NCBI GenBank assembly: GCA_947648205.1
Contig: CANSNC010000001.1
Coordinates: forward strand, 124,001-188,000
Direction: 5' to 3'
Length of the DNA stretch: 64,000 bases
Source: an uncultured Mycoplasma sp.
GTDB taxonomy: Bacteria; Bacillota_I; Bacilli_A; Mycoplasmatales; Mycoplasmoidaceae
In this document: positions 20,943 to 34,129 of the stretch, one piece after another
Layout: each line of letters opens with the position of its first letter
How positions within the stretch are numbered: position 1 is the first letter of the stretch
Notes under the pieces: model-generated
What the model saw: the letters and a program-made list of their open reading frames with translations, nothing else
Database searches by the model: none
What the model was told of the DNA's origin: nothing
Translations under genes and position numbers: made by a program

Positions 20943-22196
20943 ATGTCGTTATATACAAAAAATACTATTTATAATTATGTTAATTTTTATAACTATAATT
21001 TTAATTCTTTAGAATTATACAAATTATATATGCCTATTATTTCTTTAAAATCGATGAAATTATTTTTGCATTTATGTTCTGATATATCAACAATGAATTT
21101 TTTCAAATTTTCAAAAAAATATGTTTCTGATTTATTATCAAATTTAGATCTTTCTTTTTATGATTTTGATATTTCTAGAAAGAATCTTGAAGCTGTTGGT
21201 TTATTAAAAACATATTGTTCTAAAAATAAATCTGAATTGATTTTTGATGTAATACCCCCATTAAATTTCAGTAGATTTTGTTCGAATCAAAAACTTAAAA
21301 ATTTATTAATAGATAAAATTGGTAATAAAGAATTTGAGTTTTTAGAAATTTTATTTTCTAAAAATGAAATTCCTAATTATTATGATGATATTTCTAGTGA
21401 TATAAACGAATATTATGAAAATAGTTTTGATGGTATATATGAGTTTAATTTTGATGCTTTATATGAAAATTTGGCAAAAACGACATCTATAAGTTTAATA
21501 ATAGATGAGGATATTAAAAAATTAATTAATAAATATTATACAGATAAAAAATTCACCTTTGAACAGATCGAATCATTTATTTACAAATCTATTGTTATGG
21601 ATAATTCTAATAATAATTTTGTTATTTCATATAATGTTCTTGTTAAAAATCTAGAAGATAATTGTAAAGATAGAATTAAGCAAGACTTTAATAAAGTGAT
21701 TGAAATAAATAGACATAATGATTTATTTATGGAAAATACTTCTCTGTCTTCTTTGAACAAAGCTTATAAGGATTATTCATCATTTGATAGTGAACAATAT
21801 TTGTTTTTAATTACAAATACTGAATTAAATGCTGATGAAATAGAAGCAATAAATTTATTACGAAAAGAATATAGATTGAATGATATGTTAATTAATATGA
21901 TGATAGATTATTCTTTAGATAAAACTCATCATGTCCTTAATGCAAAATATTTAAAAAAGATGGCAAAAAGTTTTAAGTTAAAAAATATAAATTCATTAGA
22001 TGAAGCATATAATCATTTAATAAATTGAGGAAATAGCGATGTGAAAACAAAAAGATTTAAAAGTGCAAAGAATAATGATTCTATGTTTAAATGTGAAAAA
22101 AATTATTCTAACATTTCAGAATCTAATACTTTTTTAGATAATAACAATGATAAATATGTTCAAGAAGATTCTATAGATTGAAAGATATTTGAATAG
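20943..22196 (+). CDS. DnaB/DnaD-like replication initiation (primosome) protein
   Basis: A 417-residue protein with two TGA Trp near the end. Sequence motifs are weak, but the N-terminal winged-helix-like region (LYKLYMPIISLKSMKLFLHL) and a C-terminal DnaD-like helical block (LRKEYRLNDMLINMMIDYSL) match the low-GC Gram-positive DnaB/DnaD family. These load the replicative helicase. Its place directly upstream of dnaI and downstream of coaE is exactly that of Bacillus dnaB. ATG at 20943 follows AAGGAG. The final 50 residues are polar and low-complexity. Confidence 0.75.
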
Positions 22197-22212
22197 TTTT
22201 TAGGTATGTATA

Positions 22213-23148
22213 ATGAAAAAAGAACTTGATTCATTAAAAAAAATAATTAATAGTAGTTTTAATAAGAATAAATATGTATTAAATAATCATGAAATAGATT
22301 TTTATAAATATCATGAGCATTTTATACATCTTGATTTAACTGATGAAGAGATATATAAGAATATTGTTTATCTTAAAAAAATAATATTTGAAACTGAAGA
22401 ATGTGCAAAGAGAAGTAATGAATGCATAAATGCATTTAATATGCATTTAGATTTAAAAAGACATATGGGTAATATTTATGTTTATTATAAACCATGTGAA
22501 AAAATGAATATTATTTTAAATAAAAATAAATTTAAGGAATTATATTTATACAATTATTATGATAATAGTGATTTATTTGAATCAGTAATAACTCCAGAAT
22601 CAACTGAAATAAACACTAATCCTTCAAAAAAAGAAGCTGCAATTTTGTTTCAAAATAATTTTAAAAATGATGCCAATACTGGAATATATTTATATGGTAA
22701 GTGTGGTGTTGGAAAGACTTTTATGTCTTTTGCCTTTACAAAAGCATATGCTAAAAATAAGAATAAAACTATTTCTTTTGTTTATATGCCTGAATTCGTG
22801 AATATAATTAAGTTGGGTTTTAATAATAATTTAGATAAGGAAAAGGGAAACAAAATATTTGAAATTTCAAAAAGTTGTGATGTTTTAGTATTAGATGATT
22901 TAGGAGCAGAGTATGCGACAGATTGATTTTATTCAAATTATTTATTAAACATATTGAATATTCGAGTTGCCCAGAAAAAAATTACAATATTTAATTCAAA
23001 TTATTCAATAAACCAGTTTAAGCAATTATTAGTTAAAAGATGTAAAAGTAATGATTCTATGATAATTTGTGAAAGAATAGTAGAAAGAATAAAGCAATTA
23101 GTGAATAATTCTTTTGTTGAAATAACTGGAAAAAATATGAGATATTAA
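22213..23148 (+). CDS. dnaI: Primosomal helicase loader DnaI
   Basis: An AAA+ ATPase of 311 residues that loads the replicative helicase. The N-terminal 150 residues are divergent and Lys-rich. The ATPase core has Walker A, YGKCGVGKT, near residue 162, Walker B, VLVLDDLGAE, near residue 222, and NSNYSI at the sensor I position. It follows the DnaB-like gene by 16 bp, and the pair probably acts together. Confidence 0.9.
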
Positions 23149-23163
23149 AATGAAGGTAAACTT

Positions 23164-24825
23164 ATGATTAAGCAAACATTATTAAAAAAAATTGAAAAAA
23201 TTGTTAAAAAAATTATTTTAGAAAAGTATAAATTAAATGTAAAGAAAATAATTGTAGATAAAGCTAAAAACATTGATAATGGTGATTTCTTTACAAATGC
23301 TGCAATGATTGTTTCTGGAATTTTAAAAAAACCTATAACTGAAATTGGTGAGTATTTAACAAAAACTCTTAAAAAAGATGAATTATTTAAAGATGTAAAA
23401 TTATTAAATGGATTTATTAATTTTATATTGTCTGATAAAGCAAAATTTGTAGTAATTAGTCAAGCATCAAAAGAACAAAAAGAATACGGTCAATTTGCAC
23501 CAAAAAAACTTTGATACAATATTGAATATGTTTCAGCAAATCCTACAGGTTCTTTGCATATTGGACATGCAAGAAATGCTGCTTTAGGAATGACATTAAA
23601 TAATGTATGAAGAAAATGTGGTATTGAAGTTGATACAGAATATTATGTAAATGATGCAGGATCTCAAATTAATAAATTAGGTTTATCTGTATTTGTAAGA
23701 TATTTACAAGAACTTGGTGTCAAAGATGCAAAAATGGGAGAAGATTGATATCAAGGAGAAGAACCAAAACAAGTAGCTAGACAATTAGTTAGTGAAATTG
23801 GCAGTAAATATAAAAATGTTAAATATACTATGGAAAAAATAGATGATCCACAAGTGTATGAGTTCTTTAAAAATTATTCAAAAAAAGCTTTACTTGAAGT
23901 TATTAAGAAGGATTTATCATTATTTAGAACAAAATTTAAAAGATATTATCCTGAATCAAAAATATATGATTTAAACATAGTTCCTTCAACAATAAAAAAA
24001 TTAGGTAAAAATGTTTATGAAAAAGATGGTGCTACTTGATTAAGAACTAGTGACTATGGAGATGATAAAGATAGAGTAATAGTTAAATCAAATAAAGAAT
24101 TAACATATTTTATGCCAGATATTGCATATCATAACATTAAGTTAAGTCGTGGGTATAATATGATATTTAACATTTTTGGAGCTGATCACAATACATATGT
24201 CACTTCAATGAAAGCAGCAGTTGGATGTTTAGGACATAACCCAAATAAATTGCATGTTGTTATTATGCAAATGGTTAAATTAACAAAAAATGGTGAAGAA
24301 TTTAAAATGTCTAAAAGAACTGGTCAATCATTAACATTGAGAGATTTAATTAACACAATGGGTGTTGAAAGTGCTAGATGATCTTTAATATCGCAAGCAA
24401 GTGATACTCATCTTGAGATAGATATAAATCAATTTGAAGGAAAAAATCAAGATAATCATTTATTTTATGTTCTTTATGCCTATGCAAGAATCAATAAGAT
24501 TTTAGAAAAAGCTAAAAAATCTAAAATTTCTTTTGGAAAAAGTGCAAGTAAATTGACTTTAAGTACTGAAAGAGAATTAATTAATATGATTTATTATTAT
24601 CCTCATACTATTGAAAATATAGCAAATCATTATGAAACTCAAAAAATTCCAACATTCTTATATAATTTTGCTTCCTTGTTCAATACATATTATAATGAAG
24701 TAAAAATATTAGATTCTACAAATAAGGAATTAATTTCTCAAAGATTATTATTAATTGATGCTATAAGAGCTACAATAGCAAGTGGATTAGGTTTAATGGA
24801 TATTAAGCCAAAAAATAAAATATAG
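23164..24825 (+). CDS. argS: Arginyl-tRNA synthetase
   Basis: A class I synthetase of 553 residues that charges tRNA-Arg. The N-terminal Add-1 domain precedes [16 protein letters not shown] (HIGH motif), [16 protein letters not shown], and EFKMSKRTG (the KMSKS equivalent). The C-terminal DALR domain contains the tRNA-binding helices. It is the last gene of the dnaE-to-argS run, with a terminator after it. Confidence 0.96.
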
Positions 24826-24858
24826 ACTTATAAATATAAGTGATACAAAATATTCAAT

Positions 24859-25950
<1,092 letters not shown>

Positions 25951-25999
25951 TAATTTTAGATTTATAAATATATAATTTACTTAGTTTTAAATATTATAA

Positions 26000-26021
26000 A
26001 GTAGCTTAGGCTACTTTTTTT
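26000..26021 (+). terminator. Small hairpin with T-run between gap and pgk
   Basis: AGTAGC-TTAG-GCTACT followed by seven T. The stem is only six base pairs, so it may act as a partial terminator or processing site that lowers pgk relative to gap. Confidence 0.55.
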
Positions 26022-26035
26022 GAAAGGTTATTATT

Positions 26036-27403
26036 ATGATTTATGATAAAAAAAATATTACTGATATAAATGTTGATAATAAAAATGTAATTGTAAGAGT
26101 AGATTTTAATGTTCCAATATCTAATGGTGTTGTGGTTGATGATAAAAGAATTAAAGAAGCATTACCTACAATAAATTATTTATTGGAAAAAAATGCAAAG
26201 ATAATTCTTCTTTCTCATCTTGGTAGAGTTAAGACTTTAGATGATTTGAAAAAAAGAACATTAAAACCTGTTTACAATCATTTACAAGTGTTATTACCAG
26301 ATGTTAGTATTTCATTTGAAGAAAACAATACTAATGCAAAATTAGTTGATAAGATAAAGAAAATGTCTAGTGGATCAATTATTTTACTAGAAAATACAAG
26401 ATTTAATGATATTGATTCTAAAGGGCAAATTGTTAAAAAAGAATCTAAAAATGATCAAAAACTTGCAAAATTTTGAGCAAGTCTTGGAGATGTTTTTGTA
26501 AATGATGCATTTGGTACATCTCATAGAGCACATGCATCTAATGTTGGTATAGCATCAAATATTTCTGATTCATGTGTTGGTTTTTTAATTGAAAAAGAGT
26601 TAAAAATGTTATCAAAAGCTATTGATAATCCAAGTAAACCTGTTGTTGCAATTTTTGGTGGGGCAAAGATTTCAGATAAAATTAAATCAATTGAAAACAT
26701 AGCAGAAATAGCAGACAAAATTTTAATTGGTGGTGGAATGTCTTATACATTTCAAAAAGCACTAGGATATGAAATAGGAAAATCTATATTTGAAGAAGAA
26801 ACTTTTGATGTTGCTAAAGAATTATTAAAAAAATATGGAGATAAAATTATATTGCCAGTAGATATTAATGCATCTTTAGAATTTGCTGATACTAAACCTA
26901 AAAGATTTAAAGTTACAAATTTTGATAAATCTTATGAAGGATTGGATATTGGTAAAAAAACATGTAAAATTTTTATCAAGGAAATTAAAAAAGCAAAAAC
27001 TATTATTTGAAATGGGCCTTTAGGAGTTTGTGAATTTAATAATTATTCAGCTGGAACAAATGCAATTTGCAAAGCTATTGCTAAATATGGAAGTAAAAAT
27101 AATGCTTTTACATTAATAGGTGGTGGTGACTCAGCATCTGCAGCTATTAAACTTGGTTATGAAAATGGTTTTAGTCATATTTCAACAGGTGGTGGTGCTT
27201 CTATTCAATTTTTAGAAGGAAGTGATTTACCAGGTATTTCTATTATTAAAAATAGTGGTGATGTAGCAACAAATAAAAAAACAAATAATAAGTCAAAATC
27301 TACTGCTTCTTCAAAAAATAGTAAATCAGTATCTAAACAAAAAGAAATAAAAAAATCAGTTACAAAAAAATCTACTTCAAATAAAAAACAAAATAAAAAA
27401 TAA
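26036..27403 (+). CDS. pgk: Phosphoglycerate kinase with a Lys/Ser-rich C-terminal tail
   Basis: It produces ATP from 1,3-bisphosphoglycerate. The core shows [49 protein letters not shown] (TGA Trp) and the nucleotide loop GGGDSASA, ending in [13 protein letters not shown]. The family normally stops near residue 410. Here the frame runs on to residue 455 with about 45 residues of Lys, Ser, Asn and Thr. A terminator follows. Confidence 0.95.
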
Positions 27404-27430
27404 TCTTAGAAATATATATTTATAATTGAA

Positions 27431-27463
27431 AATACTTTTTAATAATTTAAAAAGTATTTTTTT
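27431..27463 (+). terminator. Rho-independent terminator after pgk
   Basis: AATACTTTTT pairs with AAAAAGTATT, followed by a T-run. Confidence 0.75.
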
Positions 27464-27465
27464 AT

Positions 27466-27471
27466 TATAAT
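27466..27471 (+). promoter_or_regulatory. -10 box (TATAAT) for the unknown gene at 27504
   Basis: TATAAT lies 32 bp before the start, immediately after the pgk terminator. Confidence 0.45.
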
Positions 27472-27503
27472 TTATTAGAGATTGTAAGGATGTAATAAAC
27501 TTT

Positions 27504-28568
27504 ATGGATAGAGTTACTTTTAAATCTTTATTTGATGTTGCTAATAAAGTAAAAAAAGATTTAAATTATTATTTTAATGATTTAGATTTTGAATTAGTTG
27601 AAAAATTTTATGAATTAAAATCTTTTTTGAATCAAATTAATTATCTTGATAATTATGTGTTTAGAAAAGTATCAAAAATGATAAATAATCTATTGTTAGT
27701 GTATGATTTTTCTAAATTACAAAATTATAAAATTGATTTATTAACATTAATAACCAGAGATTATCTTGTAAATAAAGAAGAAATAAATGGCATTGAAAAA
27801 AAATTATCTTATTTTACTTGATTTAATGATTGAATTAATTTTACAAAATTTGATCTATCAAAATTTGAATCATCTAAATTATTTATAAAATATATAAGAA
27901 AGGAATTAAACAATAATAATTTTGTAAGAAATTATAGAGACACTGATTATTACAAATTGCTAGATGATATTTTTGACTTCTTAAATTCAAAAGAATTAGA
28001 TGATTTTCCTATAATTAAAATATCAATCATTATGAAGCAGTTTTTTTATTTAACTCCTATCTTATCATTGGAAGTTCTTTTTACAATATTTGGTTTTTTA
28101 TTAAAAAAATATCATTTAGATATAAATTCTTCTTTTACATTATTAATTCCATTCATTTTTAATAATGATACTGAATATTCTTTGAAAGTAAATGAAATTC
28201 AACAAATGAATTTATTAGATTTTTCAAATTTTATAAAATCTAATTTAATTAAAACTATTTCTTTTACTTTAGAAATATATAATGACATTATTAATTTCAT
28301 GAATGAAATTAATAATACTGAAAAAATTGATTTAATATATGATGATAAATTTAAAGAATTAATGTCAAGTGAATTGATAATAGATTTTCCCAAATTGTAT
28401 TTATTTGAAATTTATTTTACAAGACATTTGTATAATCAAAAAATGAAAGAATTCATATCTATAGGATTAATTGATGATATTACAACTAATTCATCATCTA
28501 CTTTAGTGAATAAGAAGATGCTAGATTTAATATATTTAATAGAATATAAAAAGGCCAAATTTAAATAA
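27504..28568 (+). CDS. Unrecognised cytosolic helical protein
   Basis: A 354-residue protein with two TGA Trp and no signal peptide or clear membrane segment. The composition (Phe, Leu, Asn, Lys, Asp) and periodicity suggest an all-helical protein. A hydrophobic block near residues 175-215 (KQFFYLTPILSLEVLFTIFG) could be a buried or membrane-associated helix pair. No family motif is recognised. It has its own promoter and ends overlapping the convergent hemW by 8 bp. Confidence 0.6.
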
Positions 28569-29610
28569 GATTAATTAATAATGAATCCAACAAGTTAATG
28601 TTTTTTAGAATTAACTTGTTGTTTTTTATTTTTATCATTGATTTATTAATTTGATTTTTATAGAATTCATATGCTTTTTTATTTCTGCTATTTAAATTTA
28701 TACCATCTGTTAATCTTAGCCCCATCATGAGTATGTATAAGTAGTATTCTTTATCATCTAATATGTTATTTTTTACTTTGTAATTTTGATATGATCCTAT
28801 ATTTGTGTAATAGTTTTTGTTTTCTAATCCATATGCACCTATACCTATTGCCATTCAATCCTTTAAATTCCAATAAGCGAGATTATGATTACTTCTATAT
28901 TTTTTGGCAATAGATCAATTAGAAACCTCGTATCTTTTGAACTTTGTTTTTTTTAATTGTTTTATTATGTATTCTAATTGTTTTTCTTCTTCATCTGTAT
29001 TAATAATATATTTCATTTTTTTTAGAATAGAATTTTCTTTAATTTCTAATGAATAAAATGAAATATGATTGATATTGTTGTTTAGACAAAAATCAATAGC
29101 AGCATCTAAGTCTGATTTTTTCAATAAAGGTAAATTATAAATAAAATCACATGATATATTATTTATTCCAAATTTTTTCAAAATTTTAATTGCATCAACA
29201 GCATCTTGAATTGAATGTTTTCTATTTAATAATTTTAAAATATTATTATTTGTTGTTTGAACACCCAATGATATTCTATTGATATTATTTAACTTAAAAA
29301 TTTTTATTTGACTTTCTGTTACAAAATCAGGATTACATTCTATTGTAAATTCAGTATTACAACAAATATTTTTTTGAAGAGATAAAAGAAGTTTATTTAA
29401 CAAAGAATCAGACAAAAAATTTGGAGTTCCACCACCTATGTAAATTGTTTTGAATTTATTTTGAATTCTATTAATTTTGTTAATTAAATCATTTATATAT
29501 GATTCTACTTCAAATGTATTTTTTGGAATTTTTCTAACAAAATCACAATAAGTGCATATATACTTACAAAAAGGAATATGGATGTATAAATGTTTTGTAG
29601 ATTTATTCAT
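28561..29610 (-). CDS. hemW: Radical SAM protein HemW (CpdH-like)
   Basis: A 349-residue radical SAM enzyme of the HemW family, formerly annotated as oxygen-independent coproporphyrinogen oxidase. The cluster motif C-x3-C-x2-C reads CKYICTYC near residue 15. IYIGGGTPNFL, IECNPDF, RISLGVQT and CDFIYNLP follow in family order. Two TGA codons (Trp) lie in the C-terminal half. Mollicutes lack heme synthesis, so the name does not imply that pathway. It sits 3' of miaA on the minus strand, overlapping it by 8 bp. Confidence 0.9.
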
Positions 29611-30487
29611 TTAAAAAGTCCTTACATTTTTTTATAACTTCATTCAAATTATTTTTCTCTTTGTCATAAATAATGTCCACATTAAATTTATTTCTTATTC
29701 ATGTAATTTGTCTTTTTGCATAGTTTCTTGTCTTCTGTTGTATTTTTTCAATATTTATATTTGTATTTGAAATTATTGCTTCATATACATCATTATAACC
29801 AATAGCTTTTAGCGCATTATTATTTTTGTAATTTGAATCTTGTATTAAATTTTCAACTTCACCCTTTCAATTCATATTAATCATGTCTATTGTTCTATTG
29901 TTTATTTTTTCATATAATTTGTTTCTTTCCATGTATACAGAAATGATTATGTATTTAAAAATACATCCTTTATTTTTTTTGTCTTTTTCTGATTTAAGTT
30001 GATTAAGAGATAAAATAATTCTTAATGCTTGTTTTATTCTTTTTTCATTATTTATATTTATCTTTTTAGCTTCTTCTTTATCTAATTCATTCAACTTATT
30101 TCATAATTCAACAGTTGACATATTTCCAAATTCCATATTTCTATCTATTTCTTTTAAATCATAATTTTTAATTATAGAATCTATATACAAATTTGAACCA
30201 CCACATATTATGTAATTTTTGTTTGGATTATTTTCTATTAATAAGTTAATTTCTTTTTGAAATTCTTTTATATTTCATTCATCATTTATAGATTTATTAT
30301 TGATAAAATGATGTTTTACTTCTTTTAAATCTTGTAAAGTTGGTTTATTAATACCTGCATTAATTTCTCTATAAATTTGAAAAGCGTCAGCATTAATTAT
30401 TTCCAAATTTAATTCTTTTGCCAATATCATTGCTAAATCACTTTTTCCACTTGCAGTTGGACCAACAATAATTATCATTTTATTCAT
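29603..30487 (-). CDS. miaA: tRNA dimethylallyltransferase
   Basis: It transfers a dimethylallyl group from DMAPP to A37 of tRNAs reading UNN codons. The 294 residues carry the P-loop GPTASGKS at the N-terminus, NADAFQIYREINAGINKPT (family NADSxQVY...GTAKP), GGSNLYIDS (substrate loop), KRQITWIRNK and basic tRNA-binding segments. TGA codons encode four Trp. ATG 30487 follows TTGGAGATT. Its substrate would come from the MEP pathway genes in this window. Confidence 0.93.
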
Positions 30488-30632
30488 AATAATCTCCAAA
30501 ATTTATAAATGCTATATAACACACATAAATTCATTATATTGTAAAGACTAATATTATTAATTTCTTTTAAAAAAAATAAAAAATTATAATTTTCAAAATT
30601 ATTTTCGTTTTTATATATGGGGGATATTTAAA

Positions 30633-31295
30633 ATGTATGAATATATAGTAGGAAAAATAAATTACACAAATACAAATTATGTTATTTTAGAAAATAACTT
30701 CATAGGTTATAAAGTCTTTGTTAATGGAATAGATAATTTAGATTTAAATGCTTTTCATAGACTTTATTTATATACAAGAGTAACACAAAATAATAAAGGC
30801 AATTTTGTTTATGAATATTATGGATTCAAAACAATTAATGAAAAATTCTTTTTTGAATTATTATTAACTTTAAATGGTATTGGTCCAAAAACTGCAATGG
30901 CTATTTTAAAAAATGATGTTTCTTTATTGAAAAAACTAATAAAATCAAATGATATAAAAACATTAGAAACTTTACCAGGTTTCACAAATAAATTGTCTAT
31001 TATGATTGTTAATCAGTTGGGATATAAATTAAGAAATGAAATTGTTGATAATAAAAATAGTAGAATAAATTCTCAAGAAAATGATTCATTGGATAATAAT
31101 TGAATGGAAAAAATTCCAGATATTGTAAATTCTTTAAAAGTATTAGGTTACAAAAAACAAGATATAGAATATGCATTGAATGAACTTGAAAATAATTCAA
31201 ATACTAATAATGGTTTAGATATAAATGATTTAGTAAGTGAAGCAATAAAAACAATAATAAACAAAAATGGACATACTACAATTAAGGCCAACTAA
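30633..31295 (+). CDS. ruvA: Holliday junction helicase subunit RuvA
   Basis: A 220-residue junction-binding protein. It has an N-terminal OB fold (MYEYIVGKI, YEYYGF), the helix-hairpin-helix LNGIGPKTAMAIL near residue 88, and a C-terminal RuvB-contact domain with NSLKVLGYKKQDIEYAL. One TGA Trp occurs in the linker. It overlaps ruvB by 29 bp. Confidence 0.93.
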
Positions 31296-32184
31296 TTTTG
31301 ATGACTTTCAAGGTAAAACAAATTTAAAAAATAATTTAAAAATTTATATTTCTAATGCAATTACAAATAATAAAACATTAGATCATTGTTTATTTTATGG
31401 ACCACCTGGAGTTGGTAAAACAACTATTGCTAAAATAATTGCAAATGAAATGAAATCAAATATAAAAATTATTAAAGGTCCAGAAATAAAAGAGAAAGTT
31501 GATCTAATAAATTTGTTATATTCTATTAAAGAAAAAGATATTTTATTTATAGATGAAATTCATTCATTAGAACCAATGTGTTATGAAATGTTATATTCAG
31601 TAATGGAAGATTTTGTTATGAATATAAATATTGGTAAAGATTTTAATGCAAAAGTAGTGTCACTACAATTGCCAAAATTTACAATTATTGGAGCAACAAC
31701 AAAACTGGGAAACTTACCTGATCCATTTGAAGAAAGATTTGGAATAGTTGAACATATAGAGCCTTATAGTAATAAAGAAATATATGAAATATTAAAATTT
31801 ACAACAAGTAAATGTGATATAAAAATGAATAAATCAATTTTAAATGTTATTGCAAATCATTCAAAAGGAATACCACGTATTTCAAAAAGAATTTTATCTA
31901 GATTTAATGATCATTATTCATATCAAAAAGAAGAACCAAAAATAATATTAAAAAAAATAGGAATTTTTGAATTAGGATTAAATTCTATTGATTTGAATTA
32001 TTTAAGAGCAATTAACACCAATAAAAAAATGGGAATTAAGTCATTGTCACAAATTTTAAATATAGATGAAAAAACAATAATAAATAAAATTGAACCATAT
32101 CTTATACAATTAAATTTTGTTACTAAAGATAGCAATGGAAGATCTATTACTAAATATGGTAAAGACTATTTAGATGGTTTATAA
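31267..32184 (+). CDS. ruvB: Holliday junction branch-migration ATPase RuvB
   Basis: The AAA+ motor of branch migration, 305 residues. Walker A is GPPGVGKTT near residue 46, Walker B is FIDEIHSL, sensor I is GATTKLGNLPDPFEERF, and a winged-helix domain with GRSITKYG lies at the C-terminus. ruvC is not seen nearby, as is usual in mollicutes. The 3' end overlaps the convergent dinB by 19 bp. Confidence 0.96.
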   Translation: MDILQLRPTNFDDFQGKTNLKNNLKIYISNAITNNKTLDHCLFYGPPGVGKTTIAKIIANEMKSNIKIIKGPEIKEKVDLINLLYSIKEKDILFIDEIHSLEPMCYEMLYSVMEDFVMNINIGKDFNAKVVSLQLPKFTIIGATTKLGNLPDPFEERFGIVEHIEPYSNKEIYEILKFTTSKCDIKMNKSILNVIANHSKGIPRISKRILSRFNDHYSYQKEEPKIILKKIGIFELGLNSIDLNYLRAINTNKKMGIKSLSQILNIDEKTIINKIEPYLIQLNFVTKDSNGRSITKYGKDYLDGL

Positions 32185-33344
32185 TAATGTTTTTTTAATT
32201 CTGAAGCTTTAAATACTGCTTTACTACTTAAACTATTATTAACATTAACAATTATAGAATCAATATCATTATAGTTGTCATTAAACATATTCATCTGTTC
32301 TTGGGTGAATATGTTTCTTTTTATTGGTCATAAAGAAACACTAATATTTTTGATTTGATTATATTTTGTATTTGGTATATTTTTGTCAAATTCAAAAATT
32401 ATTTTATTTTCATTTAAATACTTTTGATTTGTATTATTTTTTATGTTTATTGTTTCAACGTCATTTGATATATATTTGATTTTTAATGTTATATTGTTAA
32501 AAGAATAATTACCTTCAATTAAATTTTTATTTAAACTATTTGTAATATTGCAAAACAACTTTTTATATTCATTAAAATCATAATAGTCAACAATGCTATG
32601 ACTTCTTCCAATTGATTTTGGATCTGCTGATGTTTCTATTTTTTGACTACCAAATCCTAATGCATTTCCTTTGATATTTATTCAATGAGAACCTATTTTT
32701 TTTTGAATTTCATTTTCATTGTACTGTTTTTTTACAATGTCACCAATTACATTTATTCCTAGTTCTTTTAGTATGTTTGATGTTGTTTTGCCTACTGAAT
32801 ACATTTTAGATATATCTAAATTATATATTTTGTCTTTAAAATTATTTTTATTTAAAATTCCAAAACCATTAGGTTTGGATAAATTAGTAGCCATTTTAGC
32901 TAAAAATTTATTCCAACTACATCCAATAGTGCATTTTAGTTTTCAATGCTTATATATGTACTCTTTAATGTAGTATGCAAATTCTTCTTCTGTTCATGAT
33001 TCATACTTTGTATTTTTTAATGAAATATATCATTCATCAATTGAACCAATTTCAACTAATTTTGTAATCGTTTTTAAAAAAGAATAAATTGCAAATGAAT
33101 AATAACTATAATCTTCAAAATGAGCATCAGCAATTATTAATTTAGGATAAATTTTTAATGCTTTACTTATTGGCATTGCAGATTTTATTCCAAGTTCTCT
33201 TGCAACATAATTTGCTGATGAGACTACACCTTTTTTTCCTCTTCCACCTACAACTAATGGTTTATTCTTAAATTTTATGTTTTTATTTTCTTCAATTGAT
33301 GCAAAAAAAGAATCCATATCAATATGAAAAATTATATACTCCAT
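32166..33344 (-). CDS. dinB: Y-family DNA polymerase IV
   Basis: A translesion polymerase of 392 residues, with many TGA Trp. Palm motifs HIDMDSFFASIE and GSIDEWYIS supply the three catalytic acidic residues. SSANYVARELGIKSAMP forms the fingers, SVGKTTSNILKELGI the helix-hairpin-helix, and a little-finger domain follows. The C-terminus lacks an obvious beta-clamp motif. ATG at 33344 lies 1 bp after the tlyA stop. Confidence 0.93.
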
Positions 33345-33345
33345 T

Positions 33346-34077
33346 TTATCACCTCAAGTATGTTAAAAATTCTATATTATTCTTTTTTGCTCCTTTTATT
33401 GGAGATTCACAAATATTTATTAAATCAAAATTATTATTTTTGCAAAATGTTTTAAAACTATTAATTACATCATTTAACAATTTTGGATGAACCTTTCCTT
33501 TTCCTTTAGATATTTCTTTTGGTGTTAATTCAAATTGAGGTTTTAATAAAAAAATTCCACTTATATTTTTTCAATTTAATTCTTTAATTTTATTTAGAAT
33601 TTTTTGTATAGAAATAAAAGAAACATCACAAGTTATAAAATTAACATCTTTAAAATCTAATGCATTTATATCTTTGAAGTTTGTTTGTTCATACAAATAA
33701 ACTTTTTTATTATCTTTTATTTTTGGTGATAATTGATTTTTTCCAACATCAATGCAATAAATTTTTTTAGCATTATTTTCTAAACATACTTGTGTGAATC
33801 CTCCAGTAGATGATCCAATATCAATAACTATTTTATTTGATATATCAATATTGAATTTTTCTAATGCAAATAAAAGTTTATATGCAGCTCTAGAGACATA
33901 CTTTTCTTCTTTTAATATTTCAATAATATCATTTTCATTAACTAAGAAATTTGGTTTATTGATGATATTTTTGTTAACTAAAACACAATTATTATTTATT
34001 AATTTTTGAGAAAGATTTCTTGAACTTACATTTAAATATTCAACAAGATATTTATCCAGTCTTTTTTTGATATCCAT
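33346..34077 (-). CDS. tlyA: TlyA-family rRNA methyltransferase (hemolysin A-like)
   Basis: A 243-residue protein with an N-terminal S4 RNA-binding domain (KRLDKYLVEYLNVSSRN) and a Rossmann SAM-binding domain with VIDIGSSTGGFTQ near residue 85. It would 2'-O-methylate ribosomal RNA. The C-terminus runs through a final TGA Trp to TAA. It is co-transcribed with dinB. Confidence 0.9.
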
Positions 34078-34129
34078 ATTATTACCAATTTATCAATAAT
34101 TTTACTATATCTTGTTTAAAATAATAGTT

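Noticed and set aside
28561-29610. Evidence for heme synthesis from a coproporphyrinogen oxidase-like gene
   Set aside because: The sequence is of HemW type, and no other heme gene is present; HemW is a heme chaperone-like protein common in organisms without the pathway.
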